Source of the DNA: Petrolisthes cinctipes
Taxonomy: Eukaryota > Arthropoda > Malacostraca > Decapoda > Porcellanidae
Direction: 5' to 3'
Length of the DNA: 64,000 bases
NCBI GenBank assembly: GCA_033782935.1
Contig: JAWQEG010001348.1
Location: 1 to 64,000 of the forward strand
Shown here: one piece after another, positions 1-13,503 of the stretch
Position numbering within the stretch: the first letter of the stretch is position 1
Layout: each line of letters starts with the position of its first letter
Notes under the pieces: generated by a model
Told to the model about the DNA's origin: nothing
Database searches by the model: none
The model's input: the letters and a program-made list of their open reading frames with translations, nothing else
Program-made: the position numbers and the translations under genes

Positions 1-714
1 AAAATTAAACGTAAATAAATATAATAAATAGAGAGAAGCCTCCACGAGCACCTGCAGATTAATTGTTGTGTTCATAGTTTGAGGTTATGTTTGGGAGACC
101 AAGATAGAATGATCTCCACGTCCCTTTAGCGAGGGAAGGGGGTAATGAGGGGTTGTTTAATGCGAAGATGGTTGATGTGATGACAATATTGCAGTGTTGC
201 CTTAAATGCTAGCTGGCTGGTAGTACAAGTTAGGCAGATAAAGCAGCGGTGTTGTGCAATCAGCAGGCTGACTTCAAAGAGGAGGAGGAGGAGGGAGTAA
301 AAGGAGAAGGTAGTTGATTAGCATCCCAATTGAAGCTGCATTGTTGTTGTTGTTTGTTGTTGTTGTTGCCCTGTTGGTGGTGTTTGTGATGATGGTTTTG
401 TGGTAGCAACAGTGATTTTTATTGTTGTCTGTGTTTGTTTAAATCTCGCTCTTGTTTGTGTTTATTCGAACCAATAGGATATTGTTAAAGCCTGCATTAC
501 ATCGGCTAGCTCAGTCTTCTCAGTGTCTCTTTATAAGGTAATAATATACTTATTGATTATTTTTGTCATGTAATTTTGATTCATGTGTTTTTATTTTGTA
601 TTGATTTTGATTGATTATTGATGGTGGGCCGTAAGTAACTGACTGCTCGCCTGGGGATGTAGGCCATATCAATAAAGAATATAAACAAGGATGGCGTATT
701 CATTACTACATGTA

Positions 715-927
715 CAGTTGGACACATGAATGGGTGGTACAGCCCAGGTGAAAGATACTTGTCCCATTTGAGTAACCAGTGTCTATTATCAGGTACTTGC
801 TTTTTATTACCATCCTCAATACTGACTTCTGCCCCTGATGTCTCCTATTTGGCACTAAGGAACTTGATATTAGGAAAAATTGACCATCTTTTACTTGGGC
901 TGTACCACCCATTCATGTGTCCAACTT
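715..927. mobile_element. MITE with ~40-bp terminal inverted repeats, TA target
   Basis: The left end (CAGTTGGACACATGAATGGG, running on to about 755) is repeated as its reverse complement at the right end up to 927. A TA lies immediately outside each end (713-714 and 928-929), as for Tc1/mariner-type elements. The last base of the right repeat has diverged (T instead of G). There is no transposase inside, so it is non-autonomous. Short open frames on both strands here are by-products of the inverted repeat. Confidence 0.8.
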
Positions 928-1139
928 TACTGGTAGGTGTTTCATTAAAAGCATATTTGATCAATCACGTAAAAACAAGGTCATTGATGCATAACTTGTG
1001 TACAGACAGTACGTACCCACGAGGTGGATCCTGGTACACACACTGTACTAGATATAGCAGGCTGGGTGGTCCCTGCAACACACAATATATCGCTAGCTAG
1101 CAGTCTGCTACTTTATTAGCCACCATATATATATTTATA

Positions 1140-1140
<1 letters not shown>

Positions 1141-1181
<41 letters not shown>
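1141..1181. repeat. (TG)n microsatellite
   Basis: About 20 uninterrupted TG units, directly upstream of an exon of the IP3 3-kinase gene. Confidence 0.95.
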
Positions 1182-1182
<1 letters not shown>

Positions 1183-1289
1183 GTTAGCCTAATATGTATG
1201 CGGGCAGTAACATTAGTGTTTGTGTGAGGTGGGTCAGAGTGGTGCGGTATGCCCTCTCATTATAATGACCTTTTTTGGTATACTTTCAG

Positions 1290-4200
1290 CCGTCCAACTG
1301 GAGGAAGGTGAGGAACATAGTGCAGTGGACGCCCTTCATACAGACATACAAGAAGCACAAGTACCCCTGGGTGCAACTGGCTGGACATCAAGGTCAGTTA
1401 CCCACACCTTTAATGGGGGTCATAAAGTACAGTCAACACCAGAAGTCCTGTTACATCTCGGATCTGTTGGTTAATCCTTCCATAGTCGTAGTTGTGAATG
1501 AAACATACTTACCTCTTCAGCCTTGAGATGAATACGTTTTACAAGAGATTTTATTGCACTTTCCCAACAACAAAAAAGTTCGTATCTCCTGACAGTAGTG
1601 GCGACGGGACATTTGGTGATGACTGTACGTATGTAAAATATGTATGTAGGCTATGTGTATGTATGTGTGTATCAATATATAGATGACTAGACGGGTACAA
1701 GTGCATACATATTGATGTATACTTCATTAATCATGTTGCATATATATATATATATATATATATATTTCTGAGACGTAGTGTGACATATCAGCAATTGCGA
1801 GGACACACACACACACACAGATGATCAGTTTCCATCACCAACACATTCTAGGTCACATAAAGATATTGTATTGTACACTGTAGTATTGGAGTCCTGTCCA
1901 ATATCACCAGAGGTTAGAGTATCAGGCTATCAGCTTGACCTATGGTGTAACATGTGTACAGATTTCATTACTCATACATGATTGGAACATAAACCCATCG
2001 AGAGTTCCCACGAGAACCATGTAATTGTAGTGAACTCTGGAGGTTATGGATACGACAATAGCCCTTGAGTGGACATCAATACATAAATACATGCATACAA
2101 TTATGCATATACACACATTTATGAAGTACATTGTTATAATTAATATTATTGTTAATTAATATGTCTCATGTTATGGACTACTTGAAGCTGAAGATTCCTT
2201 CATACTATGCTGCTATGCTTGGAAGAAACAGCTATAATGGTGGAGTCTGTTTCGTTGCATAGGTTGGAGAAATCTGTTGCCTCCAGTTTGCCGAGAATAT
2301 CTTAGCCTCATTGATACGTGCTTTCTGGCATTTTCTCATTATAAAGTATAATGATAAGCTGTCATTAATACTTTCTCCTTGCCCTAGGTCACATACAGAA
2401 TCATAGAATGAGGCAAGAATATTAATTTGCAAATTGGAAGACACCGATTGTTGTAATATGTGTCACAAAACGGGACCGTTGTATTGAGGGAGCCTGCTTC
2501 TCAGTAGTGTTAGGAGAAATCATTTGTATCTAAGTTGTAGACCAACTCCTTAACCCCTATAAACAATGGTGATGACGACTTTTCCATTATTCTGACAAAC
2601 AGTGTACAATTTGTGTGTCGAAGGGAAGACTGTTGATAAGATGTTAAAAACTAGCTAAACTGACCCATAAACAATGACTTCACCCATAAACATCATCTTG
2701 GACTAATGCCAGACGATATGAATGTCACTAGAGTACCTTTCGTCCAAGAGTTTATTAATTGTATTCAGTGTAGCCTGCCCATTAACTGCTTGCCTTTACA
2801 TGATAACAATGAAACATATTTGTGTTGCAATGATAAACACTTGATTAATTATACTATTGTGTGAATGAAGAAGGGAACATGTGGGAGTTAGAAAGTTAGA
2901 TTGATATATGTACACACACACCTAATTACTTTTTCCACAACAGTAGTAATATATTTCTTTCATTGCAGGCAACTTTCGTGCAGGTTACAAACAGGGCACC
3001 ATTCTCAAGAAGTTGTGCCCAGCAGAGGAGAAGGCTTTGGAGGGCATCATGGTTGACATCTTACGACCTTATGTTCCCAGATACACTGGTGTGGTGAGTC
3101 TCCAGACCAGTTACTACAGTAGACACAGAGTTTAAATGTGGCCTCTTCTAATAGGAGACAAGGGTGTTACCTCTGGATCAATTCACTGTTTAACTTTAAT
3201 GAGTAACAGTCAAGGGCAAATTTTTTACATTGCTTCTTTTGTGCATATGTTAGCTGTAAGATTAATGCATTCACAACAGCATTTTGGACTGGTGATCACC
3301 ATGAGTCACATTTTGACCTTGACACTTAGAAAACTTATTGTCTTGATAGTATTCATCCTGCTATCTTAAGAACTGTGCTTCTGCTGACTTTTTGTCTAGG
3401 CAAGCTTACCTGCCTTCACCTCATAATAAACTAATATTTTTCCTTCTTAGGTGGAAGGAGCTGACGGGGAGAAGTATCTACAATTGGAAGACTTGCTCAG
3501 TAGCTTTGCACTACCTTGTGTCATGGACATTAAGATGGGTGTTCGCACTTACCTTGAAGATGAGTTGGCCAAAGCCAGAGAGAAACCCAAACTAAGAAAG
3601 GTACAGTACTGTATGGGTCTTATCATACAGATGTTATTTTCCAGGTATTATGTGGGAGCTTGATTAGAATATTTTCCTGATACCTGTAGACACTGGATGT
3701 ACAATGTCACTTATCTGTTGTCATAGCTTTAAGATATACTGAGCAAAATGTTAATCTGTCAACATGAATAGTTTCTGGTACAGGTACAGTAATCCATTAA
3801 TATGGTGAAGGTTCATCCCCAAACTTTTAAAGTCCTGTGAAGTAGGCCTAGTACTGATTCACAAGGAAATATTTTGCTTTCCTCTAGTTAAAATAAAGTA
3901 CAGTATCATCCACCCTCCACTTTATCAGAGGATTACAGGACATCCATTACTTTAACACTAAGTTCTTTATTATCTACAGTCATCACAGCTATTACACAAT
4001 TTAATAACCTCAGTCAATACATGCTGGAATTAAGTCACGATATTTCAAAATTTAATCATGAGTGACTTCAGTATGTAGTGTACAGAAATACTTTCTATTT
4101 GTTTTGGTGCTTGTATAATGACTATTAACAACTGTGAAATTAAACCATTGTTGAAAGAAAAAAAATTCTATAACTTACTTTAACTAACTATACAAGTTAG

Positions 4201-7099
4201 TGAGGGCCTGTGGGTGGAGAGAGCTGAAGATTTGGTGGTGAAACTGTGTTAACTACAGTACCATTTTCAAGTATTGTAGGTTACATGTGTTCCAGAATGA
4301 CTCCCATTATCATATCTTTCAGGTTTTGTGATCCAAACATATTAAACCAAACATCTTGTTACAATATAAATCTACATCTATAACATCAACATCAACATCA
4401 TCTCTTCCCAAGGGGGCTGACTTTATTCTCTGTGAATATTAGTCATCCTCCACAGGGCTAAAATAAAGATTGTTGTAGGATCTGGTCACTTTCTAGTGAA
4501 TTTGACAAGATCTGCCCACATGGATTAAAAATCAACGTGAGGTGTACTGCAACCGGAGGCTCTTTTTTTTTTTCACTGCTGTGTGGACCGCCAGCACACA
4601 GGGGTGCATTTCCCTTTGCATGCAGCAGTGTAAACTCCCTCCCCCTTATGGTCCCTTCAGGGTTGGTCTCATGGAAGGTGCGGCCCCACTTGTAGCTCTT
4701 GTGGTAACGTGGACTTGGGCCCACAGCACTGGCTGTGAAATCAAAGACCTTCTCCCCAATCTCCCTGGCGGTCGGAGGCCCCCAGAATCCCTGGTCCAGT
4801 AAGCTCTGGTCCCATTTCTCTGGGATGTGCTTCGGTAGCCCAGGCATATAGGACCAGCCCCTCCTTTATTTTAATTTGTTTTTTCACTGCGACCAGAGTG
4901 TATCAGGGGTCAGTGGGGCAGGAGGCCATTCTACCCCGGGAGAACATCAACAACAACAACATCTATAGATAGTAGATACAGTAATGGGATCTCAATACTG
5001 ACATGTACTTAAGGCATAAATCCACTTTACAGCTTAGTGTTATCTAACAAAGCTTTGTACAGGTGTAGAACACTGCTTCTAGCAATATCATAATGGTCAC
5101 AGTTTTGGGACATACACCAGTGATTGCATTCTCTCTCACAGGACATGTATGAAAAGATGACTCAGATTGACGCCAAAGCACCAACTGAGGCCGAGCATAA
5201 AGCTAAGGCTGTTACAAAGCCAAGGTGAGTAGAACTTAGAATTAAGTTAAGTAAACATCACCTGGAATTATGTACATGTTTCTAGGAATAATAACAATTA
5301 CAATGGAGATCATTCACTTAAGAATTAAAATGCTATTAAGTGTGAATGAGGCACCATTAAAGAGGAGCCCTTATTGATAATATGGAAAATTGTCATCAAT
5401 ATTGTCTTATCCTCCAGTTACCTTTCCTTACTCATTCTGTCTAGTTATGTTACACATTATAAATAGATCTGATATTTGCATTACTTGCAGGTATATGGTG
5501 TGGCGTGAGACCATCTCATCGACAGCCACTCAGGGTTTCAGGATAGAGGGAGTGAGGAGAGGTGATGGAACCTCCAGTAAAGACTTTAAGACCACACGTA
5601 CCAGAGAACAAATCCTCTCCTGCCTCAGTAGCTTCGTGCAGGGTTATCCTCACTCTATTGTAAGTTGTAGATTTTATTGATATTTTTATTATTGTACTGT
5701 AGTAGGGTAATGGTAGCCATAGGTTATTTTTATTGTGTGAATGTTGGTGGAATACTAATTTGCTTCTCCATTCATACATGTTTGGGAGCTCAGTCCTTTC
5801 TGGTGTTCCCATCATATTCACATGCAGATTGTGAAATACAAACTAATACTCCACAGTCAACAAAGAATAAACAGACCTCTGATGGTGAAAATGGTAAACA
5901 TTGCTCAGTGATCAATATGAACACAGCAAGGACCATAAATATTCTATTTACCGTATTTTCTTTCAGACTCGGTACATACAGCAGCTCAAATCTATTAAAG
6001 TAACACTTGAAGCCTCTTCATTTTTTAAAACTCATGAGGTAAGTGTATGTTCTTTCATGTATAATTCTTAAGAACCCTGTGATCATGCATGAGAATTGGA
6101 GGCTTCTGATTCCTCCTGATCATGCCACGAAACAAGCTCCTTCCATATAGGTTATATTTCGTGGCAATATTTGAAGGACTTGTTTACCTTCAATTTTCTG
6201 ACTATATCACAGGGTCCCTTAATGGTACTTTATTGCTACATATTGTGCTTGTGCAAGTGAAGTACAGTATCTCTCAAAGAAGAGGAAAAACAAAGAAAAT
6301 TGTTGACAGCAATATCCTTTGATCTTGCTTTTACTACCCAACAGCAAGTGTTACTTTTGTATTTTATCAGGTAATAGGGAACTTACTTCTGTTTTTATAC
6401 AGTAAAATGAAATCTTAAAATCAGTTAGTATAGTAAACCTAACCAAGAACAGTCGGCTGTTTGATAAAACATTTTTCTGAAACATGTATAATTTTATCTT
6501 TTTTCAACTAACTTTTTAAATCAAATTTTTCTCTTTACTTTCAGCTAATTGGCAGCTCCCTTCTGTTTGTGCACAATGATAGCTCAGCATTAGTTAGAAT
6601 GATAGACTTTGCCAAGACCATCCCACTGCCAGAGAATGTGACCATCACTCACCGCAGCCCCTGGTCTGAGGGAACACACGAGGATGGTTACCTTTTAGGC
6701 CTTGACAACCTCGTAGACTTGTTTACAGTGTTAGAGGAAACTATGAATGCAAATGGTGCTACTACCTCTCCCATCAACATCACAACTAGCACTACCACAC
6801 CAATTTCTGATGCAACTGCCACTACTACCCAATCACTACCCAATATGACTTCATCTATACCTACCACACCCTCACCCTCATCTCCAGCTATACCTACTAC
6901 CACTTCTCAATCACTACCTTCTGCCACCACCACCACCACCACCACCACCACCATCTCCTCTCCTCCACCGGTACCTGCCACAACATCGTCCTCCTCCACC
7001 TCGCCGCCACCACCAGTACCTGCTACAACCTGCCCCCCAGTACCTGCCAGTACATCCCCACCACTACAAGTACCTGTTTACAACCCTTCCTTCAGTTAG
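1290..7099 (+). CDS. ITPK (IP3K): inositol-1,4,5-trisphosphate 3-kinase (3' part, 7 exons)
   Basis: Phosphorylates Ins(1,4,5)P3 at the 3-position, giving Ins(1,3,4,5)P4 and ending the calcium-release signal. Exons: 1290-1392, 2969-3093, 3451-3600, 5142-5224, 5491-5659, 5967-6038, 6545-7099; all junctions are GT/AG and in phase, giving 418 aa without the N-terminus. Visible family hallmarks: [12 protein letters not shown] near the start of the catalytic domain; the inositol-polyphosphate kinase signature PCVMDIKMG (Asp and Lys at residues 102 and 104 of this fragment); the IP3K-specific stretch [22 protein letters not shown]; and MIDFAKT, whose Asp (residue 255) is a metal ligand in the family. 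After the normal family end (GLDNLVDLF) the frame runs on for about 130 residues of Thr/Ser/Pro-rich low complexity to the stop at 7097-7099. The 5' end is missing. The family assignment is very secure; the vertebrate A/B/C subtype cannot be given. Confidence 0.94.
1741..1765. repeat. (TA)n microsatellite
   Basis: Pure TA dinucleotide run in the first visible intron of the IP3 3-kinase gene. Confidence 0.9.
4383..4959 (-). mobile_element. retroposed insertion with 9-bp target duplication
   Basis: The unit is bounded by the same nonamer ACATCTATA at 4374-4382 and 4960-4968. Read on the minus strand it begins with TTG repeats and ends in GATGTT repeats, a 3' tail type common for SINE/LINE insertions that lack poly(A). 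It sits in an intron of the IP3 3-kinase gene. Its central part is GC-richer than the surroundings and carries a coding-like frame (separate entry). Confidence 0.6.
4580..4878 (-). other. GC-rich coding-like insert bounded by 12-bp direct repeats, unidentified
   Basis: The block lies between two copies of TTTTTTCACTGC (4568-4579 and 4879-4890). On the minus strand an open frame starting at 4847 runs through the block and on to 4458 (129 aa), with many G/C third positions in an AT-rich region. It has no similarity that I can name. Visible motifs include [20 protein letters not shown] and [14 protein letters not shown]. It could be a captured exon or retrocopy of a host gene, or part of the mobile element's own coding sequence. 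Confidence 0.4.
6091..6196. repeat. ~105-bp hairpin repeat, diverged copy
   Basis: Carries the left-arm signature CTGATTCCTCC and inner arms GCCACGAAA / TTTCGTGGC, matching the better preserved copies at 42698-42813, 54771-54883 and 61821-61930. It lies in the last intron of the IP3 3-kinase gene. Confidence 0.5.
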
Positions 7100-7809
7100 G
7101 CATCTGGCAGTTCAGCTTTGGGGAGCTTCAATACATGGCAAACCTTATTATGCCATACCAGCGCTGCCCCAACCAAGGTCACCACTGCTCCTCACAGTGA
7201 TGTACAGTCGGATCAACTTCTCCTCAAGTTACTCATTGCCATTTCTCTCACCCTGGCGAAAAGTTGAGAGCTAGTTATGAAACTTTTATCCCAAGTAAAT
7301 GATTCATATGTTGCTCACAACTTATGGTTTGGGGTTTATGTTTTAAGGAGAGAAGGTTGCCTACACTAAATGACCCACAGAGATGGTACATCTTCTGTAC
7401 AGTACAATCAGATATCAATGGCATGTCCACTGTCATTAGAGGTTTGTGAAATCACCTAGCATCTGGTGCAGTATATATCTGCTTTTCACCATACCACAAG
7501 AACAGTATTTGAATATTGATAAGTAAATGAATAGCCTTTTCCAGCACAAGGCAGGGAATTCAACTGACCTCTGGTAACAAGAGACACAATTTTGGTTTCA
7601 AATTGTTAGTGTTTTGTGCCACCCATTAATCTGGATGGAGAAAGAGTTGGTTTATTATAACATTTTTAATCGCCTTGCATTAGTCCAAGTTTATTACAGT
7701 ATCTAGTACTTAAGCTGTTGGATAATTGGTTAATTGATGATATATTTTCAATCTTTGGATAAAAGAAGGGCTTGCTTGTAGTAGAAACAAATGGATGGAA
7801 TTTCTCAAT

Positions 7810-7815
7810 AATAAA
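7810..7815 (+). promoter_or_regulatory. possible poly(A) signal of IP3 3-kinase
   Basis: First canonical AATAAA downstream of the kinase stop codon, about 710 bases after it. It is chosen only by sequence and position. Confidence 0.3.
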
Positions 7816-10800
7816 TGCAAAAACTCTTCACAAGAGTTAAGCCAAATTTAGTAAACGACGATACCATTGTGATAAGTTGCTGAATCCAAGCAGTGTTTTT
7901 ACTATCTGGGTTTATAGCTTGATGGGTGATCCAGAACCTTTGTGTATGATTGTACAATGTATAGTGCTGTAATGGTGACTCATAATGTTATCAGTCATAC
8001 TTTTTACTAAATGCACAGGTTGAATTTTTATATTTCTCTGGCTGAGTGCACTATAGCCTAGTTTATTCATAGGATGAAAGTTACTACTTTCACCAATACA
8101 CTTTTTTAGCCCAGCAAATTTACACTTGCAAATGTATCTTAGTTTTTACCATTTTCAGTAAATGTAATGATAACCGGAAGTAATTACACCATGTATTCTG
8201 ACGTACAATATTTAAATACTGTACTGTACTGAATCTACTCAGTTAATTACCAGCTGAAAGAGAACTGGTATGGTACGTTTTTGACAGCTTAACCATTAAA
8301 CCGCGGCCTTATCTCCCGCGGCAGCTCTGTCTTGCGGGCCTCTCTCCCGCTCTCGTGGTCACTATGTAAACAACACATTTGAAGGCTAATAGCTTGTAAA
8401 CCACTCGCGCTACATAAATTAATGATACAGGATATTGAAGTACAAACCTTTAGCTGTCTCCTGATGTACAGCCACAATCAAATAACCAACGACACTTTCC
8501 TTCCATCATGCAAATAAATCAGTATCATTTCAAAATATAACCATACAACACCTTATGTCAACTCAACCCCCTCAATTATTATTATGAGCTGCTGTAAAAT
8601 CATACACGTGTTGATCTTTAATACCAAGATATTTACTACGATGGAAGGAAAGTGTCAGTGGATATTTGATTGTGGCTGTACTTGTGAAGACTACATGGAC
8701 ATCTGTAGGATGGGTAGCCACCTCAGACTGACATCAACTCAAAATTCACTTTTGCACTCTATTTACATATCTAAGTACATTGTCACACTCTAATTTCATT
8801 ATAAAACATGGCAGAATCACATTTTTGAACACAACAATATGAAATATAAAGTTATTCGTTTTTACGTCCATATATGGTAATTACAGGAAAAGAGGTGTGA
8901 TGAAAATATGTCCTTCCACCCTCACTGTTCGAGTAAGACTGACTGGTGGTAGCTGGGTGGGCTGGGGGTGGTCGCTTGGCTCTCACCCTCACTGTTGGCA
9001 GCCCAAAACTAGTTTGTTTGGGATCGTGCAAATTTAAAAACTGCAGTCGAAAAATCTCTACATCCACGGTGCTCCATGCTTGTTGCTAGTGTCGAGAATT
9101 CTCTACACCCGCAATTTAAGGGTTAAGAAACATTAAACTTAATAATGAATATAGTTAGACAGTGAAAGTGATAGCCCGAGGATGAAAGGAGAAGCTAGGC
9201 AGACAAAAATATCAGTGGAGAGGTGAAATCAGAAAATTGCAAGAACAGGATGGAGTAGACGGATATCGGCTAATGATGAAAGGGAATAAAAAGGGCTAAT
9301 TATTTTCTTATACTTCCACCTTTTGGACATGGCAATTTTTGTATTTGAACAGAGAATTATAATACAGGTGCAAATGTGGATAACTTTGCATTGACAGTGA
9401 GTAAGGTATCTTCTTGTATAGTTAGGAAGTCTTTCCATACATGACGGTTACTAATATCGGTTTGTCCTCTCTGTACTGTTAACCACAGAGCTGTCATTCT
9501 TGTTGTTCTTTAGCTTCAGTTCACATTGTGAATCCACTAACTTGTAGCAGGAAACAAGCCACTCTAGCTGTATTCTCACAGAGATAATTTTTAGAAGTTA
9601 AGTACTGTTTGTGTTGAGTAAGGTGTGGGCATGTCATGAGTAAACAATATGTGTTGTAGTTTAAAGTGTGGTACTGTATAACACTGTGGGCTGAGAGAGT
9701 TTTGTGTTGATTGTATTCTTTACTGATACTCATTGTGAGAAGGGAGGTGGCCACATAGTAGCCAATATCATACTGGTATAGTAGGCTATGCAGATTTTTA
9801 TGCTTCAGATTAAAAAATTTATACAGGATTTGATAGCCTTGTTATGCTGAAACACTAGCTCCTAGAATTTAGTGTCAGTGTTTGAGCAACACATTGAAAG
9901 CTTCAGATCACAGAGTGAAAAGATTTTGAACAATAAGTTGTAAACTTTAAGACAACAAGTTAGGAGTTATTACTCCCAGAGCTTGCAACTCATTGTAATG
10001 AAACTGACACAAGTAACTGTCATGTTCAAAATTGTCCCAAACTGTACACTGAAAAGTACAATAATATGTGGAGATCTGCAGCTCAGTGAGAAACTTGGTA
10101 GGACAGTAAATATAAAGAACAGTGATGGTGATTAAATATTAAAGTAGAGTTCTATATCTTTGTACACATGGACTTAAGAAAGAGTACAGTACACCCTCAT
10201 TACAGTTAACACAGGGGTCATGAAGTGTGAAATGTAATACTGGATGTGTATTGAATCTGTAACCAATGCACTATAAAGATCAAGGTCTTAACTCATGAAT
10301 TATGGGTGTGTTACAGGCATAAACTTGGTATATATATCATGAAGGAAGATTTCAGTACTTTTGACTACAGTATTACACAAGTAAGAACAATCAATGCATT
10401 AGTGAAATACTGTACCATCTTGTTTATGTGATTGAGGTACAGAATGTGAATATTTATTGTGTATTTTAAGTGTGGAAGCCATGCATTGTGAGGGTTTTTT
10501 GTACTGTGAACCTCCAGAGGGTATGATGTTAATGTAAACAGCCACTCACTCAGGATTCAGATATCATAATGGTTTCAAGTGCCTGAGATTGATCAGAAAT
10601 GATGCATTTTAAGTATACAGGTACTGTACTGTAGTTTAAGCAAATAGTAGCACCAGGGGATTAAATCATTGATAATTATGGAGAGTATGATAAACATTCC
10701 ACCACATGTGCCTCAGTTAAGCCAAAGGGAGTTAAAATCTAGAAAATGAATGCTTTCCTTTATGTAACTGGTAGTTCATTTTGACAGGTCCATCTTTGTG

Positions 10801-10965
10801 GCTTGTTCACTGCTCAAGAAGTACAGTTATAGACAATGCTTCCTCTCCACTCCTGGGATTTTGAATCTCTGGAATGAATCTCCAAACTGTTTGAGCCATA
10901 TGATATTTGCATGTGTTATCTCATTACTTCAGGAGGAGGATAAAGTACTATTGTGTGCATATGTA

Positions 10966-11422
10966 CAGTCGGCAAAAAAGGTTTCGTTACCATTCCTTTA
11001 ACAGTGTAATATAATGTTGGTATGCCTGACTGGCGAGTGTCGTACCTCCGCCACCCTCCCGGTCCCTCCGGCCTGATGGCCTCCTTGCCCGAGGCTGTGC
11101 CCCTCAGTGTCTCATGGGCATGCAAGGAGGGATGACATTCTTTCACCCAGTGCTATTGTTTCTGGGTATTTTAAGGTTATTCTTGTTCTAAAATACTCAA
11201 ACTCATTTCTTTATGTTTAATAATGAATAGTTAAATTTAATTTAAAATCTGCTAATCTTTTTATATAAAAAAGTTGTCACTGATGGGGCAAAGACGATAC
11301 CCGTCCAACATGTCCTGGATGACACGAAGCACAGATGCCCAATCGGCGGAGTACCAACCCTACCGGGCTTACCGATGTTAAGATTAACGTAGGGGTGGTG
11401 ACGAAACTTTTTTTGCCGACTG
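10966..11422. mobile_element. mariner-type MITE, family 1, copy A
   Basis: The terminal inverted repeats of about 25 bp begin CAGTCGGCAAAAAAGGTTTC on the left and end with the reverse complement on the right. TA dinucleotides flank both ends (10964-10965, 11423-11424). The 457-bp element has no recognisable transposase. The copy at 48038-48524 has the same ends and related interior, in the opposite orientation. Confidence 0.88.
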
Positions 11423-13503
11423 TACATTGATGATGAGGTGGAAATATACATAAAACAGTAAGTGTTAGCCATAAATGTGTGTGGGAGCAAAGTTTAAGCA
11501 GATCTGGAACATGTATATACGGGTTTAAAGGATCACTTTTAAGTTAGTTTTAAGTGTTCTGAAATGAAAATGGCTGAAAGGGAAAAGAGAGAGTGAGAGG
11601 AACACGAGATAGATTTAATGCATCACTTTCAAGAGGAGGTTCATGGCAACTCTCTAGTCCATGTATATAAATTTATAGAAATCTGTTTTAAATTTAGAGG
11701 ATTGTCGGGCTTCTTTCAGTGACACCTCTGCCTAAAAAATTTCATATCAATTTGGTGACAGAAACAATACATGAGGTATCACATCAGTCTATTTTCTTCA
11801 GCATGTCAAATTGTGAATTTATGGAAACTTCATTTGAGTCGGTGTCCTCACTGATGATATACCATTACAGTAGTTCTTGATGAAGCAAGAGTAAAATATC
11901 ATCAGCAGCAGCTTTGGCTCAAATGTTTCATCAATGTTCACTTTGTCTAAGTTGCATTACATGCAATTTCCAAATTCAGTACTGTAATGGAAAGAATTTT
12001 GATAATATTTAGGGGTGACATGTCAACAATACCCCAGGTACTGTAAACGAAGGGTAATACATGAGGTTTATGTGTTTGACAGGTTACATGTGTAATGAAT
12101 CCATATATAAAGAGATCATGATGACTTGGAATATAGAGTTAAAGGTACAGACTTTCAGTGATATACAAGTAGACTTCAATGTATTTGACTGCAGTATTAC
12201 ACAAGGCAAAATAAGTGAAATGCCACCATATACTGCATACTGGTGCAAATGTATGAATATCCCACTTCTATACATAAAACAGTGCACACGAAAACAGTGT
12301 ATTATGAGGATTTACAGTACAGTGTGTGTATGTTATTCACACCTACAGTGCGCCATTACAGAGATGCTCGGAAGGGTGCTGACGATAGCCCTGTAGGACT
12401 CTACGATGGTTATTTATAGGGACCAAATAATTAGATATTGCACTAAATCTTAAACTTCTGTACCTGTACTCCCCCTGGCCAGGAGGACATCAAAGCCAAG
12501 GTTCCAATAAGTAATGTTGGGTCATATAGCACCATATACAAAAGGACTTGGTAACCTCATTGTCAAGTTACTGATTAAATGTAGATGAAAGCACCAATTT
12601 AAGGAGCCTAAATTGATGAACTTTTGTCATTGCTTTTGCAGATCAAAAGCAAGATGTCATTCCAATTAAAGTTTGTCAGTGTATGGTGTTTTCATCAATT
12701 ATTTTGTCGGGGTATATTACACTTCATATTGAAATAATGTAAGTATGTTTGCTCGGCTTTATAATTATAGCCAGAGTTGTGTGAGAGTTTGGTACAGAAA
12801 GTTTAGATACTGACCATACATGTACTGAACTTAGTCGTTAATCTTTAATGGAATACTGTATTATGTTTTCAAGTCATTGGACAAGTTGTCACTAATGTGT
12901 GAAACTGCATAGTTTTTTCTTGTAAGGTAGAATATTTTTTATTTGTGTGTATAAAAGATACTTTATTTATATACAACATAATATAGAAATAATGTATACT
13001 CAATGTATACTAGTATATTGTGTGTCAATATGAATCCGAGTTTTTTCACTCCTTCCTAACCTTTGAATACTGTAGTATATTATCATCATCACCATTATAG
13101 TAGAGTACTATCCACCACCACTAAACTTTTGTTGTGCATTTTATTCGTCTGGTGGGAGGTGAGAGTATAACCTCAAGATAATGTTCCATGTGAATCAAAT
13201 TCCACAAAAATACAAGTGGACCCATGGTGCTTGCTTCTTTCCCAGAGGTCCTTCAGTTGATTTAAATAAGTTGGCCTGTATGCACCTGATAATAGGAGAC
13301 TGAATTAATTGTGTAGCAATTTGAGTATGAATTTCATGGTGATTCTATGATAATCAGTTATTGAACTTTGTGACTGCTGTAAGGATTGTGCATGCATGAC
13401 TTTGTAATGGAATGGGATAACCTAAAGAGATTTACTGTAGTGGGGGTGTTTATAGAACTATTTAATGAGTGTGGTTGCTGAATTGTAAGGAACTGTCTTG
13501 GTA

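Larger units (their letters stand above)
1..1289. other. sequence upstream of first recognisable IP3 3-kinase exon
   Basis: No coding exon is recognisable. The stretch ends in a good splice acceptor (pyrimidine tract, AG at 1288-1289), so at least its end is an intron of the kinase gene. It holds a GTT-rich microsatellite (about 341-369), a small inverted-repeat element (715-927) and a GT microsatellite (1141-1181). Missing upstream exons would encode the N-terminal part of the kinase, which in this family is poorly conserved and hard to see by eye. Confidence 0.6.

Noticed and set aside
5516..5821. Minus-strand 101-codon frame
   Set aside because: Covers an IP3 3-kinase exon on the other strand, whose motifs are unambiguous.
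8289..9067. Minus-strand frames of 62-71 codons in a slightly GC-richer stretch
   Set aside because: Short, no domain, no credible splice structure.
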